Program-made: the position numbers and the translations under genes | Origin: SAR92 clade bacterium | Lineage (GTDB): Bacteria; Pseudomonadota; Gammaproteobacteria; Pseudomonadales; Porticoccaceae | Assembly (NCBI GenBank): GCA_004211905.1 | Contig: SHBP01000009.1 | Span: 1 to 64,000 of the forward strand | DNA length: 64,000 bases | Direction: 5' to 3' | The notes under the pieces: generated by a model | Told to the model about the DNA's origin: nothing | Seen by the model: only the letters and a program-made list of their open reading frames with translations | The model's database searches: none | Part shown: piece by piece, positions 47,123 through 56,775 of the stretch | How the letters are laid out: each line of letters begins with the position of its first letter | Position numbering within the stretch: position 1 is the stretch's first letter

Positions 47123-48052
47123 CTATAATTTCAGGCGCAAACCGGTGCTCGCGATATTAAACCCCTGAGCGCGGACCTCTTTAGCTTCGTAGCTATTTAA
47201 GTTTAATAGGGGGTTAGTATGGTTCATATGAATAAACCATACTTTCTCTTTTTGCTCTTTAGGTAGCACTGATAAGGTCGCCATGGTTTCGACCACAAAA
47301 GGATGAGGTATTTCTGACATATCACGTCCTGGCAGCTCGTTGCTATCATAAAATGTCGCATCTATTAGAGCGTAGTCTGTTAACTGTATTCGCTCTAAAA
47401 TGTTTTCTTTCCACTGAGACCATTTATTAATATCTGGAATAAAAAGTGCAGTTTTTTTTGGTCCCTCTATTGAATAGCCCACGGTTTCAGAAAATTCATC
47501 TCGGTGGGGCACTAAAAAAGGTGTTACTTTAAGATTGTTTAAAAGTTGAGAGTACTCATTACGCAGTGATACCAAGGATATGTTATTAAGAGCAATTAAC
47601 TGACTCCAAGGTCCATTTCCTCGCAAATACTGCTCCATCTTGGGCATGACATATACGGGGAGCCCATTAGCTCCCATAGCTTCTCTGCCAAGATACATTA
47701 GTCCGGTGTAGTGCCCTATGTGAGCATGGGTGATAAAAATACCATTTAAACTAAAATCATCGCTCGGAGCCTCCTGCTCAAGCATAAAAAGTTGCTCTGG
47801 AAAATCTGGTGTAGCCTCAAAAATATATTTCTTTTTACTAGATGGGTCGATCAAGCCAATGGATGTCGCGCTTATCTTTCTCTCTGGGTCGTTCCACCCG
47901 GGCATACAATGTGGCTTATAACACCCCGCTTGAGGAAAACCAGCATCTTGGGCAACACCTAGTATATAGATATAAGGCGCCCGTTCTTCTGCAAGAACAG
48001 AACCTACCCCGGAAACAAGAAAAATTAAGGCTGCTTTTAATAATGTGTTCAT
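47123..48052 (-). CDS. exported PqqB-like metallo-hydrolase (beta-lactamase fold)
   Basis: The 309-residue protein has a signal peptide (about 1-21, VGSVLA) and then a PqqB-like metallo-beta-lactamase domain: ILGVAQDAGFPQAGCYKPHC (about 30-49), the metal motif ITHAHIGHYTGL (His109, His111, His114), and LFIPDINKW. The usual Asp of HxHxDH is Gly113 here, as in some PqqB-like proteins. No other pqq gene is nearby, so a role in PQQ synthesis is unlikely; it may hydrolyse a small periplasmic substrate. Confidence 0.78.
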   Translation of the reverse strand: MNTLLKAALIFLVSGVGSVLAEERAPYIYILGVAQDAGFPQAGCYKPHCMPGWNDPERKISATSIGLIDPSSKKKYIFEATPDFPEQLFMLEQEAPSDDFSLNGIFITHAHIGHYTGLMYLGREAMGANGLPVYVMPKMEQYLRGNGPWSQLIALNNISLVSLRNEYSQLLNNLKVTPFLVPHRDEFSETVGYSIEGPKKTALFIPDINKWSQWKENILERIQLTDYALIDATFYDSNELPGRDMSEIPHPFVVETMATLSVLPKEQKEKVWFIHMNHTNPLLNLNSYEAKEVRAQGFNIASTGLRLKL

Positions 48053-48100
48053 TAATTGATCTCTTAGCCTCTGAATAAGCTGTCAATTGGAACATATTGT

Positions 48101-48964
48101 CTACTTTGGAATGACAGCATTTCCGTTAGGTTCCCAATCAGGAGGCCCAAAAATATAGCCCAGTACTTCATAAAATGACTTCGCACGTTTTATGTCCCTA
48201 CTCATCGCAAACCAGGTATGAAAGGTAATTGTAATTGGGTTATTTGTACCGATATTTTTAACTAACCCGAAAACAACAGGAGAAGTCTCTTTAACATAAG
48301 TTCCAAACATTCGATCCCATACAATTAATAAATTCCCGTAATTGCTGTCCACATATTCAGGATTAGTGCCGTGATGGACTCTGTGAGTGGAAGGTGTGTT
48401 GAAGATCCCATCCAACCACCCAAGCTTATCGATCCACTGAGTATGGCCAAATACACCCCAAAGTCTTGAAAAAAGAGCCACCACCACGGTAATACTGGGG
48501 TCAAAACCAAGCAGAGGCATGACTATATAAAATGGTGTCTTAGAAATAGGGCCAAACCAGGCTTGCCTGAATGCAACAAAAAAGTTCATCTCCACGCTGG
48601 AGTGATGATTCATATGGATTGCCCATAAAAATCTTACTCTGTGGGCACTGCGGTGATACCAATAAAACACAAAATCGATCATCACTAAAGTCAAAAGCAA
48701 AACCGCCCAGATTGGCATTAAGTCATTAATCGTGAAGACTCTGAACTGGTATATAGAAAAATATAAAACGAGCACTGTACCCTGAATTAACAGAGACATT
48801 ACTACATTCCCTGCTAACAAACCCAAAGTGCCGACTGTATCATTAAGGTCATAAAAATAACGTTTATGATAGGCCGAATAAAGGGCCTCAAGAGCAATAA
48901 GTGTCGCTATAAGCGGCAATCCTACGGCATAAATATTAGAAGTAGTAATTGTTTCCAATGACAC
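48101..48964 (-). CDS. sterol desaturase / fatty acid hydroxylase family membrane enzyme
   Basis: The 287-residue protein has about five membrane helices and the di-iron histidine boxes HRSAH (about 104-108), HMNHHSS (about 117-123) and HRVHH near 194. This superfamily hydroxylates or desaturates lipids using a non-heme di-iron centre. The C-terminal extension resembles other bacterial members of unknown substrate. It lies upstream of the PqqB-like gene; the two may be one transcript. Confidence 0.87.
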   Translation of the reverse strand: MSLETITTSNIYAVGLPLIATLIALEALYSAYHKRYFYDLNDTVGTLGLLAGNVVMSLLIQGTVLVLYFSIYQFRVFTINDLMPIWAVLLLTLVMIDFVFYWYHRSAHRVRFLWAIHMNHHSSVEMNFFVAFRQAWFGPISKTPFYIVMPLLGFDPSITVVVALFSRLWGVFGHTQWIDKLGWLDGIFNTPSTHRVHHGTNPEYVDSNYGNLLIVWDRMFGTYVKETSPVVFGLVKNIGTNNPITITFHTWFAMSRDIKRAKSFYEVLGYIFGPPDWEPNGNAVIPK

Positions 48965-49018
48965 TCTCTCAGAAAATAAAAATACTCTAGATAGTATAAA
49001 CCGAGCCGATGGTTAAAC

Positions 49019-49978
49019 CTAACCCCTAGATTTAAAGTTTAAAACTCCATGATTTTTCTCTAGGGACGTTACTGCTATAGCATCACGGCCAGAATTCTTA
49101 ACTGAGCACATTAGATTATTGGCAGACAAAATTAAATTCTCATAGTGATTTGTTTTATTCGGGTACATGGTCGATAGACCTATGCTAAGCGTGAGAATAG
49201 GTTTAGTGGGTGCATTCTCATTGGGAATCTTAAGATTACGTATATTTTCTACTAATCTTTCCATGACCAACTTTCCACCAATTTGGTCAGTATCGCCCAG
49301 CAAAATCGCAAACTCGTCGCCACCATATCGGGCACAGATGTCCTCTGGACGATTTGCAAGTTGGGAAAAACTAGATGACAAAAACTTAAGGTATTTATCG
49401 CCAATACTGTGGCCGTAGGTATCATTGATCATTTTAAAATGATCGATATCTATAAGCGCCAGTGATAGGGGTGTCTTCGTTCGCACGCTTCTTTTCCATT
49501 GATTACGCAAAAACTCCTCAAAACACCTTCTATTAGCAAGGCCTGTCATTTCATCGGTCCGTGCTAACTTTTCAATTTGTTCTTCTGCTACCTTCCGCTC
49601 CGTAATGTCTTGGTGCGAAATGACTAGAAATTGTGAGCTCTCTACACTAAATCGAGTGACTCGCATCATAAACCAGCGCTGTTCTGTAGGGCCGTCACAC
49701 GGATAATCTAAGTAATAAATATCTTGTTCTGCGCGTGAGACTTTCCTAATCCCCGCGGCCGCTTTTATTGCAAACCTATCATTTTCTCTGGCTGCATCAT
49801 CACAGACCTGCAGATAATTCATACCTACCCAACCTTGATACAGAACTCCAGTACTAGTAGCTCCTAAACTATCCCAACTAGAATTGACATAAATAATCTT
49901 TCCATTTGGCTCTATGACTACAATGCTTTCCGTGGTGGAATCCAGCACAGATTTGACAAAATTATACGAGTTGATCAA
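49019..49978 (-). CDS. PAS-GGDEF diguanylate cyclase
   Basis: The 319-residue soluble protein has an N-terminal PAS domain (about 5-128; SIVVIEPNGKIIYVNSSWDSLG) and a GGDEF domain (about 140-300). The catalytic motif GGDEF is at 219-223, and the inhibitory RxxD site RPED is at 210-213, five residues before it, so product feedback is expected. It should make c-di-GMP. There is no membrane helix and no EAL domain. A CRP-like palindrome lies about 140 bases upstream. Confidence 0.92.
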   Translation of the reverse strand: MINSYNFVKSVLDSTTESIVVIEPNGKIIYVNSSWDSLGATSTGVLYQGWVGMNYLQVCDDAARENDRFAIKAAAGIRKVSRAEQDIYYLDYPCDGPTEQRWFMMRVTRFSVESSQFLVISHQDITERKVAEEQIEKLARTDEMTGLANRRCFEEFLRNQWKRSVRTKTPLSLALIDIDHFKMINDTYGHSIGDKYLKFLSSSFSQLANRPEDICARYGGDEFAILLGDTDQIGGKLVMERLVENIRNLKIPNENAPTKPILTLSIGLSTMYPNKTNHYENLILSANNLMCSVKNSGRDAIAVTSLEKNHGVLNFKSRG

Positions 49979-50118
49979 AAGTCGTTACCTTAGAAATTGG
50001 CAGCATAAGCAGCAAGTAATAAAAAAGCGTTGCCTTTATCAGACGATTAATGAAATTGCGTTCTAACGATAGACCTTAAGAATCTACTTTGAAGTAAAAC
50101 TAGCGAAGTCTGTGTTTA

Positions 50119-50140
50119 AAATGTGATGTTAGTCACGTTT
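50119..50140. promoter_or_regulatory. CRP/Vfr-like site upstream of diguanylate cyclase
   Basis: The core TGTGATGTTAGTCACG (50122-50137) matches TGTGA-N6-TCACA with one mismatch, and the flanks AAA and TTT agree with the extended CRP consensus. It lies 140 bases upstream of the GGDEF gene start and about 80 bases beyond the fba stop. Function is inferred. Confidence 0.55.
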
Positions 50141-50216
50141 TCACGACAATATTTTTTTCGAAATATATCAAAAAACCTTTTAAATTTTTGACTAGAGCCA
50201 CTTGAGCTATACAATT

Positions 50217-51281
50217 TTAGGTTATTTTGGGATCTAATTCCCCCGATAGATAGCGTGCGGTCATAGTTTCCAAGTTTAAAATATCTAGCTTGGAAGCTTT
50301 TCCTGCGGTTTCAAATGCTTCGTATCTAGCCACAGCGATGTCTTTCATAGCGGTGACAGTCTCTTTGAGATAAGCGCGAGGGTCAAAAGCTGCAGGGTTC
50401 TCTGCTAAGAATCGGCGTACTGCTCCAGTAGATGCTAGCCTTAAATCAGTATCAATATTTATTTTTCTGACGCCATGCTTAATTCCTTCACAAATTTGGT
50501 TCACGGGCACACCATAGGTTTCAGGAATTTCGCCACCAAACTTATTAATAATTTCTAACCACTCTTGTGGAACGGAAGATGAACCGTGCATGACTAAGTG
50601 TGTTGATGGAATGCGCTGGTGTATTGATTTAATTCTATCAATAGCGAGAATATCGCCGGTTGGTGGTCGACTAAATTTATAGGCGCCGTGAGATGTGCCA
50701 CAGGCAATGGCAAGCGTGTCTACCTGAGTCTTTGCAACGAAATCTGCTGCCTCCTCTGGATCTGTGAGCATTTGCTCATGAGAGAGGGTTCCCTCAGCAC
50801 CAACGCCGTCTTCCTCACCAGCTTGTCCGGTTTCTAGAGAACCAAGGCAACCAAGCTCTCCCTCCACTGAGACGCCACAAGCATGTGCCATCTCAACAGT
50901 CCGTCGGGTAACATCTACATTGTAGTCATAGCTAGATGGGGTTTTACCATCTTCCTCTAAAGAGCCATCCATCATTACAGAGGTAAATCCAAGTTGGATT
51001 GAGCGCTGACAAACAGCTGGGCTGGTACCGTGATCTTGGTGCATACACACAGGGATATGTGGCCACTCTTCAACAGCGGCTTGAATTAAATGTCTCAAGA
51101 AAGGCGCGCCAGCGTACTTTCTAGCACCAGCAGAGGCTTGCACAATAACGGGACTGTCAGTTTGGTCCGCTGCCAACATAATAGCGCGCATTTGTTCGAG
51201 ATTATTGACGTTAAACGCCGGTACGCCGTAATTATGTTCTGCAGCATGATCTAGCATTTGTCTGAGTGAAATAAGCGCCAT
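50217..51281 (-). CDS. fba: class II fructose-bisphosphate aldolase
   Basis: Fba splits fructose-1,6-bisphosphate to DHAP and G3P using a zinc ion. The 354-residue protein is of the Calvin-subtype class [26 protein letters not shown] (zinc His), [12 protein letters not shown], and GTSHGAYKF, with [12 protein letters not shown] near 280. The ATG at 51281 follows AAGGAG at 7 bases; the in-frame TTG 6 bases upstream is not needed. It ends the tkt-epd-pgk-fba operon. Confidence 0.96.
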   Translation of the reverse strand: MALISLRQMLDHAAEHNYGVPAFNVNNLEQMRAIMLAADQTDSPVIVQASAGARKYAGAPFLRHLIQAAVEEWPHIPVCMHQDHGTSPAVCQRSIQLGFTSVMMDGSLEEDGKTPSSYDYNVDVTRRTVEMAHACGVSVEGELGCLGSLETGQAGEEDGVGAEGTLSHEQMLTDPEEAADFVAKTQVDTLAIACGTSHGAYKFSRPPTGDILAIDRIKSIHQRIPSTHLVMHGSSSVPQEWLEIINKFGGEIPETYGVPVNQICEGIKHGVRKINIDTDLRLASTGAVRRFLAENPAAFDPRAYLKETVTAMKDIAVARYEAFETAGKASKLDILNLETMTARYLSGELDPKIT

Positions 51282-51340
51282 TGGCAATCTCCTTTCTGTC
51301 TTTCAATGTAATTCTAGTTTTAGGTTTAAATTCTCTATTT

Positions 51341-52510
51341 TTAAACTACTTGTTCCGCTCGATTCTGCAATATTGCGACAGCTGGGAGCTGTTTTCCTTC
51401 AACATATTCTAAAAATGCGCCGCCGCCAGTAGAAATATATGACACCTGGTCTGCGATATCATATTTATCAACAGCGGCCAAGGTATCTCCGCCGCCTGCA
51501 ATAGAGAACGCATCACTATCGGCTATAGCTCTGGCTAATATTTGTGTACCCTGACTAAACTGCGGGAACTCAAAAACTCCAACAGGGCCATTCCATATAA
51601 TTGTGCCCATGGTTGTAATCATTTCAGCCAATTGTTTAGCCGATTCAGGTCCGATATCAAAAATCATATCATCTTCCTCCACATCATCAACTAACTTTAC
51701 AACAGCTTCCGCAGTCTCAGAAAACTCTTTACCGACGATAACATCAGAGGGTATTGGGATATTAACTTTCGACATAAGCGCCTGTGCTGCGGGTATTAAA
51801 TCGGCCTCAAAAAGAGACTTGCCCACGGGCTTTCCTGCTGCAGCAAGAAACGTGTTTGCAATCCCACCGCCGACAATCAACTGATCGACCTTATCTGCCA
51901 AGCTTTCCAGCACCATTAACTTAGTAGATACTTTAGAGCCACCAACAATGGCTGCAACGGGGGGTGTTGGATTGGCCAGGGCCTGCTCTAACGCATCTAA
52001 CTCATTAGCTAAAAGTGGCCCAGCACATACCGATGGTGCATATTTAGCAACTCCATGCGTTGAAGCTTGGGCTCGATGTGCTGTCCCAAAAGCATCCATT
52101 ACGAAAATATCACAAAGCTCAGCGTAAGCCTGAGCCAAACTATCTGAGTTGCTTTTTTCACCAATGTTAAATCGCACGTTTTCTAACATCACTAGGCGAT
52201 GATTATTGACGATACTCCCATCTTTCCAGTCTTTTATGAGGTGTACCTTTTGGTCAAGTAATTTCCCTAAATAATTAGCAATAGGAGCCAAGCTAAATTC
52301 GGTGCTAAATTCGCCTTCGATAGGTCTTCCCAGGTGAGACATGACAATCACCTGCGCCCCATTATCAAGCGCATATCGAACGGTGGGTACCGCAGCTTTT
52401 AATCGCGCCGCACTGGTGATTTGGCCCTCTTTAAGTGGAACATTCAGATCTTCACGAATCAGGACTCGACGCCCCCTCAAATCTAGGTCAGTCATCAGTT
52501 TTACTTTCAT
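51341..52510 (-). CDS. pgk: phosphoglycerate kinase
   Basis: Pgk transfers phosphate between 1,3-bisphosphoglycerate and ADP. The 389-residue protein has [13 protein letters not shown] (about 17-29), [31 protein letters not shown] and the C-terminal [12 protein letters not shown] (about 345). Length is normal. The start is embedded in a run of a 7-base repeat on the upstream side (see the repeat entry), where the ribosome site must lie. Confidence 0.97.
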   Translation of the reverse strand: MKVKLMTDLDLRGRRVLIREDLNVPLKEGQITSAARLKAAVPTVRYALDNGAQVIVMSHLGRPIEGEFSTEFSLAPIANYLGKLLDQKVHLIKDWKDGSIVNNHRLVMLENVRFNIGEKSNSDSLAQAYAELCDIFVMDAFGTAHRAQASTHGVAKYAPSVCAGPLLANELDALEQALANPTPPVAAIVGGSKVSTKLMVLESLADKVDQLIVGGGIANTFLAAAGKPVGKSLFEADLIPAAQALMSKVNIPIPSDVIVGKEFSETAEAVVKLVDDVEEDDMIFDIGPESAKQLAEMITTMGTIIWNGPVGVFEFPQFSQGTQILARAIADSDAFSIAGGGDTLAAVDKYDIADQVSYISTGGGAFLEYVEGKQLPAVAILQNRAEQVV

Positions 52511-52541
52511 TTACCCTTTATCCTTTATCCTTTATCCTTTT
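52510..52541 (-). repeat. heptamer tandem repeat at the pgk ribosome binding region
   Basis: On the plus strand a 7-base unit TTTATCC is repeated three times perfectly and once with one change (TTTACCC), ending at the pgk start codon. On the mRNA strand this reads GGATAAA three times, then GGGTAAA, with the last A joined to the pgk ATG. Each unit offers an AAAGG/AAGGA ribosome-binding core at a different distance from the start. Confidence 0.85.
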
Positions 52542-52568
52542 GGATTTTCAATCTCTATTAGTAAAGTG

Positions 52569-53594
52569 TTAACCTACTGTTTTAAATAATGTAGACCAAT
52601 AGCGAAGAGTATCTAACATGCGATTGGCATAACCCCATTCGTTATCAAACCAAATCAAAACTTTAACCAGTTTGTTTTGGCTCACCCTAGTCTGACTAGC
52701 ATCGACAATTCCACTGCGCGGGTCATGGTTAAAGTCACATGAAGCAAGCGGCTCTTCAGTATACCCAAGGACATAAGTCAAATATCCCGCGCTTGCATTA
52801 GCTAAAGCCCGATTAACGATATCCACATCAACCTTGTTATTCAGCATAATGGATAAATCAATTGCAGATACATTTGCCGTAGGAACTCTCATTGCTTGTG
52901 CCTGAAATCGTCCCTTCATCTCTGGAAGTAAACGGTCTATCCCAAGGGCAAGTTGTGTATCGACAGGAATAATAGACTGCATTGCGCCTCTTGTTTTGCG
53001 CAGATCCGTATGATGATAAGCGTCAATAACTGGTTGATCATTCATTGCTGAGTGGATGGTAGTAATCACGCCGCCATCGACGCCAAAAGAATCGTTAAGG
53101 ACACTAATCACAGGCACTACACAATTCGTCGAGCAGGATGCACTGGATATAATAGTTTCATGCCCACTTAAAACCTGATGGTTAATCCCATAGACGATAG
53201 TTGCATCAACATTCGGCTCAGCAGGTTGAGAAAAAAGAACTCGCGTAGCACCAGCCCTTCTATGGATTTCGGCCGTTGAACGATCATTAAAAGTTCCACT
53301 GCACTCTAAAACTACATCAATACCAAAATTCGCCCAAGGTAACTGATTGAGATCTTCTTGATGACAAATTTGGATGACATCCTCATTCACCAATAGCTTA
53401 TCTTGTTGCCAATCAACTGTCCCTGGGAACCTTCCGTGGGTCGAGTCATAACGTGTTAGGTGTGCTATGGTCTTGGTTTCTGCAGGCTCATTAATCGCAA
53501 CGACCTGAACCCACTGCCTGGCATTTGATTCGTATAGAGCCCGCAAGACTGAGCGCCCTATACGACCATAACCATTAATGGCGACTCGTAGCAC
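52569..53594 (-). CDS. epd: erythrose-4-phosphate dehydrogenase (GapB type)
   Basis: The 341-residue protein has the GAPDH fold: [15 protein letters not shown] (about 5-19), catalytic Cys in SSASCSTNC (about 152), [18 protein letters not shown] and [13 protein letters not shown]. The [14 protein letters not shown] segment and gene order epd-pgk-fba match E. coli Epd rather than GapA. Epd oxidises erythrose-4-phosphate toward pyridoxal phosphate. Assignment between Epd and GAPDH activity rests on similarity. It shares one base with tkt. Confidence 0.9.
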   Translation of the reverse strand: MLRVAINGYGRIGRSVLRALYESNARQWVQVVAINEPAETKTIAHLTRYDSTHGRFPGTVDWQQDKLLVNEDVIQICHQEDLNQLPWANFGIDVVLECSGTFNDRSTAEIHRRAGATRVLFSQPAEPNVDATIVYGINHQVLSGHETIISSASCSTNCVVPVISVLNDSFGVDGGVITTIHSAMNDQPVIDAYHHTDLRKTRGAMQSIIPVDTQLALGIDRLLPEMKGRFQAQAMRVPTANVSAIDLSIMLNNKVDVDIVNRALANASAGYLTYVLGYTEEPLASCDFNHDPRSGIVDASQTRVSQNKLVKVLIWFDNEWGYANRMLDTLRYWSTLFKTVG

Positions 53595-55588
53595 TAGCCA
53601 ATTGCCTCCAAGACATTCGCAACAACGTTTTCTACCGTAAAGCCAAACTCATTCATTAGCTCGCCGCCTGGAGCAGACTCACCAAAGCTACGCATACCGA
53701 CTACTCGACCATCAAGGCCTACAAATTTATGCCAATAATCTGCGTGTAATGCCTCTACCGCAACCCTTGCTCTTACTGCTGGGGGTAGCACTGAATCTTG
53801 ATAATCTGGTTCTTGGGCAGAAAATATTTCAGCACAGGGCATAGAAACTACGCGAGTGCTAATGCCTTTCGCCGCCAATGTATCTGCGGCCTGCATCGCT
53901 AATTCAACTTCTGAACCAGTAGCAATAAGAATCGCCTGTGGATCAGCGAAGTCCTTTAACACATAGCCACCACGAGCTATCGCCGCAACCTGTTCGTCGC
54001 TTCGTGACATTGGTGTAAGGCCCTGCCGGCTAAACACAAGCGCACTTGGCCCATTTTGATTTTCGATGGCACTTTTCCAGCATACGGCCGACTCAACTGT
54101 ATCGCATGGACGCCAAGTGTTTAAGTTGGGGGTTGAGCGCAAAGCGCTAAGTTGCTCAACTGGCTGGTGAGTCGGGCCATCCTCGCCTAAACCAATAGAG
54201 TCATGGGTATAAACGAATATGCTCTGCTGCTTCATAATAGCAGCCATTCGCACAGCATTGCGCGCATATTCCATGAACATTAGAAAAGTAGCACCGTAAT
54301 TAATGAATCCACCATGCAACGCAATACCATTCATCATTGCGCTCATACCAAACTCGCGAACGCCATAATAAATATAATTACCATCAGCATTGTCTGCGCT
54401 GATGTCTTTTGATCCAGACCAGATAGTTAAATTAGAGCCTGCTAAATCAGCTGAACCACCAAGTAGTTCAGGTAGTAACGGGCCATAGGCATTCAAACAA
54501 TTTTGTGATGCTTTTCGAGAGGCTACTTTTTCCATTTTAGCCTGGCAATCAGCTATATATGCATCTGCTTTCTCACCGAAATCGGTAGGGAGTTGGCCAC
54601 TTGTGCGTCGTTCGAATTCAACGGCAAGGTCAGGGAATTCCTTCCGATAAGCATCTAATTGCTCATTCCAAGATGATTGGGCGGAAGCTCCTCTCGCAGA
54701 GGCATCCCATCCTTCGTAGATGTCGCTGGGAATCTCAAAAGGCGCATGAGCCCAGCCCAATTGCTCGCGAGCTAGCAGAATTTCGTCTGCACCCAGTGGT
54801 GCGCCATGACAATCTTCCTTTCCTTGCTTGTTTGGAGAACCAAATCCAATAATGGTCTTGCAACAAATCAGAGTAGGCTTATTCGGCTCACCTCGGGCAA
54901 CCTCGATAGCCGCCTTTATCGCAGCACTGTCATGGCCATCAATATCAGTAACCACCTGCCACCCGTAAGCCTCAAAGCGAGCCGGAGTATCATCGCTAAA
55001 CCAACCTTCAACCTCACCGTCGATAGAAATACCATTATCATCATAAAAAGCGATTAACTTACCGAGCGCTAAGGTTCCAGCCAAAGAGCACACCTCATGA
55101 GAAATACCTTCCATCAGGCAACCATCGCCAAGAAATGTGTAGGTCTGATGATCAACAATATTGTGTCCTGGGCGATTAAACTGAGCAGCCAACACCTTCT
55201 CTGCTAAAGCCATACCAATTGCGTTGCTAATTCCTTGGCCAAGGGGCCCTGTGGTCGTCTCTACGCCCGGCGCATAACCATACTCCGGATGACCTGGAGT
55301 TTTTGAATGTAACTGCCGAAAGTTTTTGATTTCTTCAATCGGTAATTCATATCCTGTCAGATGCAAAAGGGAATACAAAAGCATCGAGCCATGACCATTA
55401 GATAGAACGAAGCGGTCCCGATTAACCCAATCAGGATCAGCTGGATTATGAACAAGGTAATCATTCCAAAGTACTTCAGCGATGTCTGCCATCCCCATTG
55501 GAGCTCCTGGGTGGCCACTTTTAGCTTGTTGTACAGCGTCCATACTGAGCGCACGGATAGCATTAGCGAGGTCTCTACGTGAGGCCAT
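53594..55588 (-). CDS. tkt: transketolase
   Basis: Tkt moves two-carbon ketol groups in the pentose phosphate pathway. The 664-residue protein has the TPP site [13 protein letters not shown] (about 155-167) and [10 protein letters not shown], the substrate His in TGHPEYG-like [10 protein letters not shown], and the C-terminal domain. It heads the leftward tkt-epd-pgk-fba operon, divergent from the ArsR/methyltransferase gene. A TATAAT box lies at 55687-55682 on the minus strand. Confidence 0.97.
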   Translation of the reverse strand: MASRRDLANAIRALSMDAVQQAKSGHPGAPMGMADIAEVLWNDYLVHNPADPDWVNRDRFVLSNGHGSMLLYSLLHLTGYELPIEEIKNFRQLHSKTPGHPEYGYAPGVETTTGPLGQGISNAIGMALAEKVLAAQFNRPGHNIVDHQTYTFLGDGCLMEGISHEVCSLAGTLALGKLIAFYDDNGISIDGEVEGWFSDDTPARFEAYGWQVVTDIDGHDSAAIKAAIEVARGEPNKPTLICCKTIIGFGSPNKQGKEDCHGAPLGADEILLAREQLGWAHAPFEIPSDIYEGWDASARGASAQSSWNEQLDAYRKEFPDLAVEFERRTSGQLPTDFGEKADAYIADCQAKMEKVASRKASQNCLNAYGPLLPELLGGSADLAGSNLTIWSGSKDISADNADGNYIYYGVREFGMSAMMNGIALHGGFINYGATFLMFMEYARNAVRMAAIMKQQSIFVYTHDSIGLGEDGPTHQPVEQLSALRSTPNLNTWRPCDTVESAVCWKSAIENQNGPSALVFSRQGLTPMSRSDEQVAAIARGGYVLKDFADPQAILIATGSEVELAMQAADTLAAKGISTRVVSMPCAEIFSAQEPDYQDSVLPPAVRARVAVEALHADYWHKFVGLDGRVVGMRSFGESAPGGELMNEFGFTVENVVANVLEAIG

Positions 55589-55653
55589 GAATTTTTACTC
55601 CTAAAGGGAAAATTAGAGTCAGTTATTGTCTCTCAGACAGCCTTATCAGTAAA

Positions 55654-55670
55654 CCGATATTCGTTATCGG
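55654..55670. repeat. short inverted repeat in the tkt leader
   Basis: CCGATA and TATCGG pair around a 5-base loop, 65-82 bases upstream of the tkt ATG and downstream of the minus-strand TATAAT box. It would form a hairpin in the tkt leader RNA. Confidence 0.45.
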
Positions 55671-55713
55671 CATGCAGGATAATTATAGAGCTCAGGAAAA
55701 TCTTATATTCTTT

Positions 55714-55743
55714 TTGATATATAAAAATATTTTGATATATCAA
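55714..55743. promoter_or_regulatory. candidate operator of the ArsR/methyltransferase regulator (SahR-like)
   Basis: Two copies of TTGATATAT lie 18 bases apart; the second is part of the perfect palindrome TTGATATATCAA (55732-55743). The pair sits between tkt and the ArsR-type gene, 23 bases before that gene's ATG and across its likely promoter. ArsR/SahR proteins bind palindromes of the ATATC/GATAT kind, so this is a fair candidate for self-control and control of the SAM-cycle operon. Confidence 0.55.
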
Positions 55744-55765
55744 GCCTCCATGATACCATGCCGGC

Positions 55766-56752
55766 ATGTTATCCAACGTCGAATTTGAAAAAGAGTCCCG
55801 GTCTGCTACGGACACCAGTGCTATTACCGCCCTGTGTAAAGCTGCGGGAGATCCGTTGCGTATGCAGATATTAAAAGTATTACAACAAAATGCTTATGGA
55901 GTCCTAGAATTATGCGGTGTTTTTGATATTCGTCAGTCAGCGATGAGTCATCATTTGAAAATTCTTGCCAACGCGTCTCTTGTCGCAACACGCAGAGAGG
56001 GCACTTCTATATTTTACCGCCGAAATGAGCTAAATCCTGACCCCGATTTACAGAACCTGCAGGATAGTCTTTTTCAGACCATTGATTTAGCGGCTCTTGA
56101 CTTAGATTACACCAATCGCCTAGCTGCCATTAATGCAGATCGCTCTGCAGCTTCAGTGGCATTTTTTAATCAAAATGCTGACCGATTCGAACAAAATCAA
56201 GACTTGATTGCCAGTTGGTCGGACTATGGCGAAAGTATTGAAGAATTTTTACCAAGGTATGCTACGGGCCGCCACTCCGCTTTAGAAATTGGTCCGGGAT
56301 ATGGTCAGTTTTTAAAGGCTCTTGCCTCTGTCTTTGATAAGGTTACTGCGCTAGATAACTCGGAAGAAATGCTAGAGCAGTCCATTGCGAGAGCCTCCGC
56401 GCAAGGGCTTCAAAATATAGAATATGTTATTGGCGATACTCAACAGGCTTTAAATCAAGGTACTAAATATGATTTAGTTTCCCTAAATATGGTGTTACAC
56501 CACAATCCAACGCCTGCCGATATTATGAGCGATTGCGCTAAGTTGCTGAATAAAAACGGCGTTTTAATTATTACAGATCTATGTGCCCATGATCAGGAGT
56601 GGGTTAAAGATTCCTGCGGTGATATCTGGCTTGGCTTTGAGCCTGAAGCTCTAACTCGTTGGGCTGAATCCGCGGGCTTAAAAGAAGGTAGTAGCCTTTA
56701 TCTTACACAACGTAACGGGTTCCGCATCCAGTTACGCCAATTCAGTTTATAA
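55766..56752 (+). CDS. ArsR-family regulator fused to SAM methyltransferase (SahR-like)
   Basis: The 328-residue protein has an N-terminal winged helix (about 20-95; ALCKAAGDPLRMQILKVLQ and DIRQSAMSHHLKILANASLV) and a C-terminal SAM-dependent methyltransferase domain (about 140-320; HSALEIGPGYGQFLKAL is motif I and YDLVSLNMVLHH follows). In proteobacteria such proteins regulate the SAM cycle and are found next to metK. The methyltransferase part may bind SAM or SAH as an effector rather than act as an enzyme. No strong ribosome site is seen before the ATG at 55766. metK starts 23 bases after it. Confidence 0.88.
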   Translation: MLSNVEFEKESRSATDTSAITALCKAAGDPLRMQILKVLQQNAYGVLELCGVFDIRQSAMSHHLKILANASLVATRREGTSIFYRRNELNPDPDLQNLQDSLFQTIDLAALDLDYTNRLAAINADRSAASVAFFNQNADRFEQNQDLIASWSDYGESIEEFLPRYATGRHSALEIGPGYGQFLKALASVFDKVTALDNSEEMLEQSIARASAQGLQNIEYVIGDTQQALNQGTKYDLVSLNMVLHHNPTPADIMSDCAKLLNKNGVLIITDLCAHDQEWVKDSCGDIWLGFEPEALTRWAESAGLKEGSSLYLTQRNGFRIQLRQFSL

Positions 56753-56775
56753 AAAAGTTAATTTAAGGAAATTTT

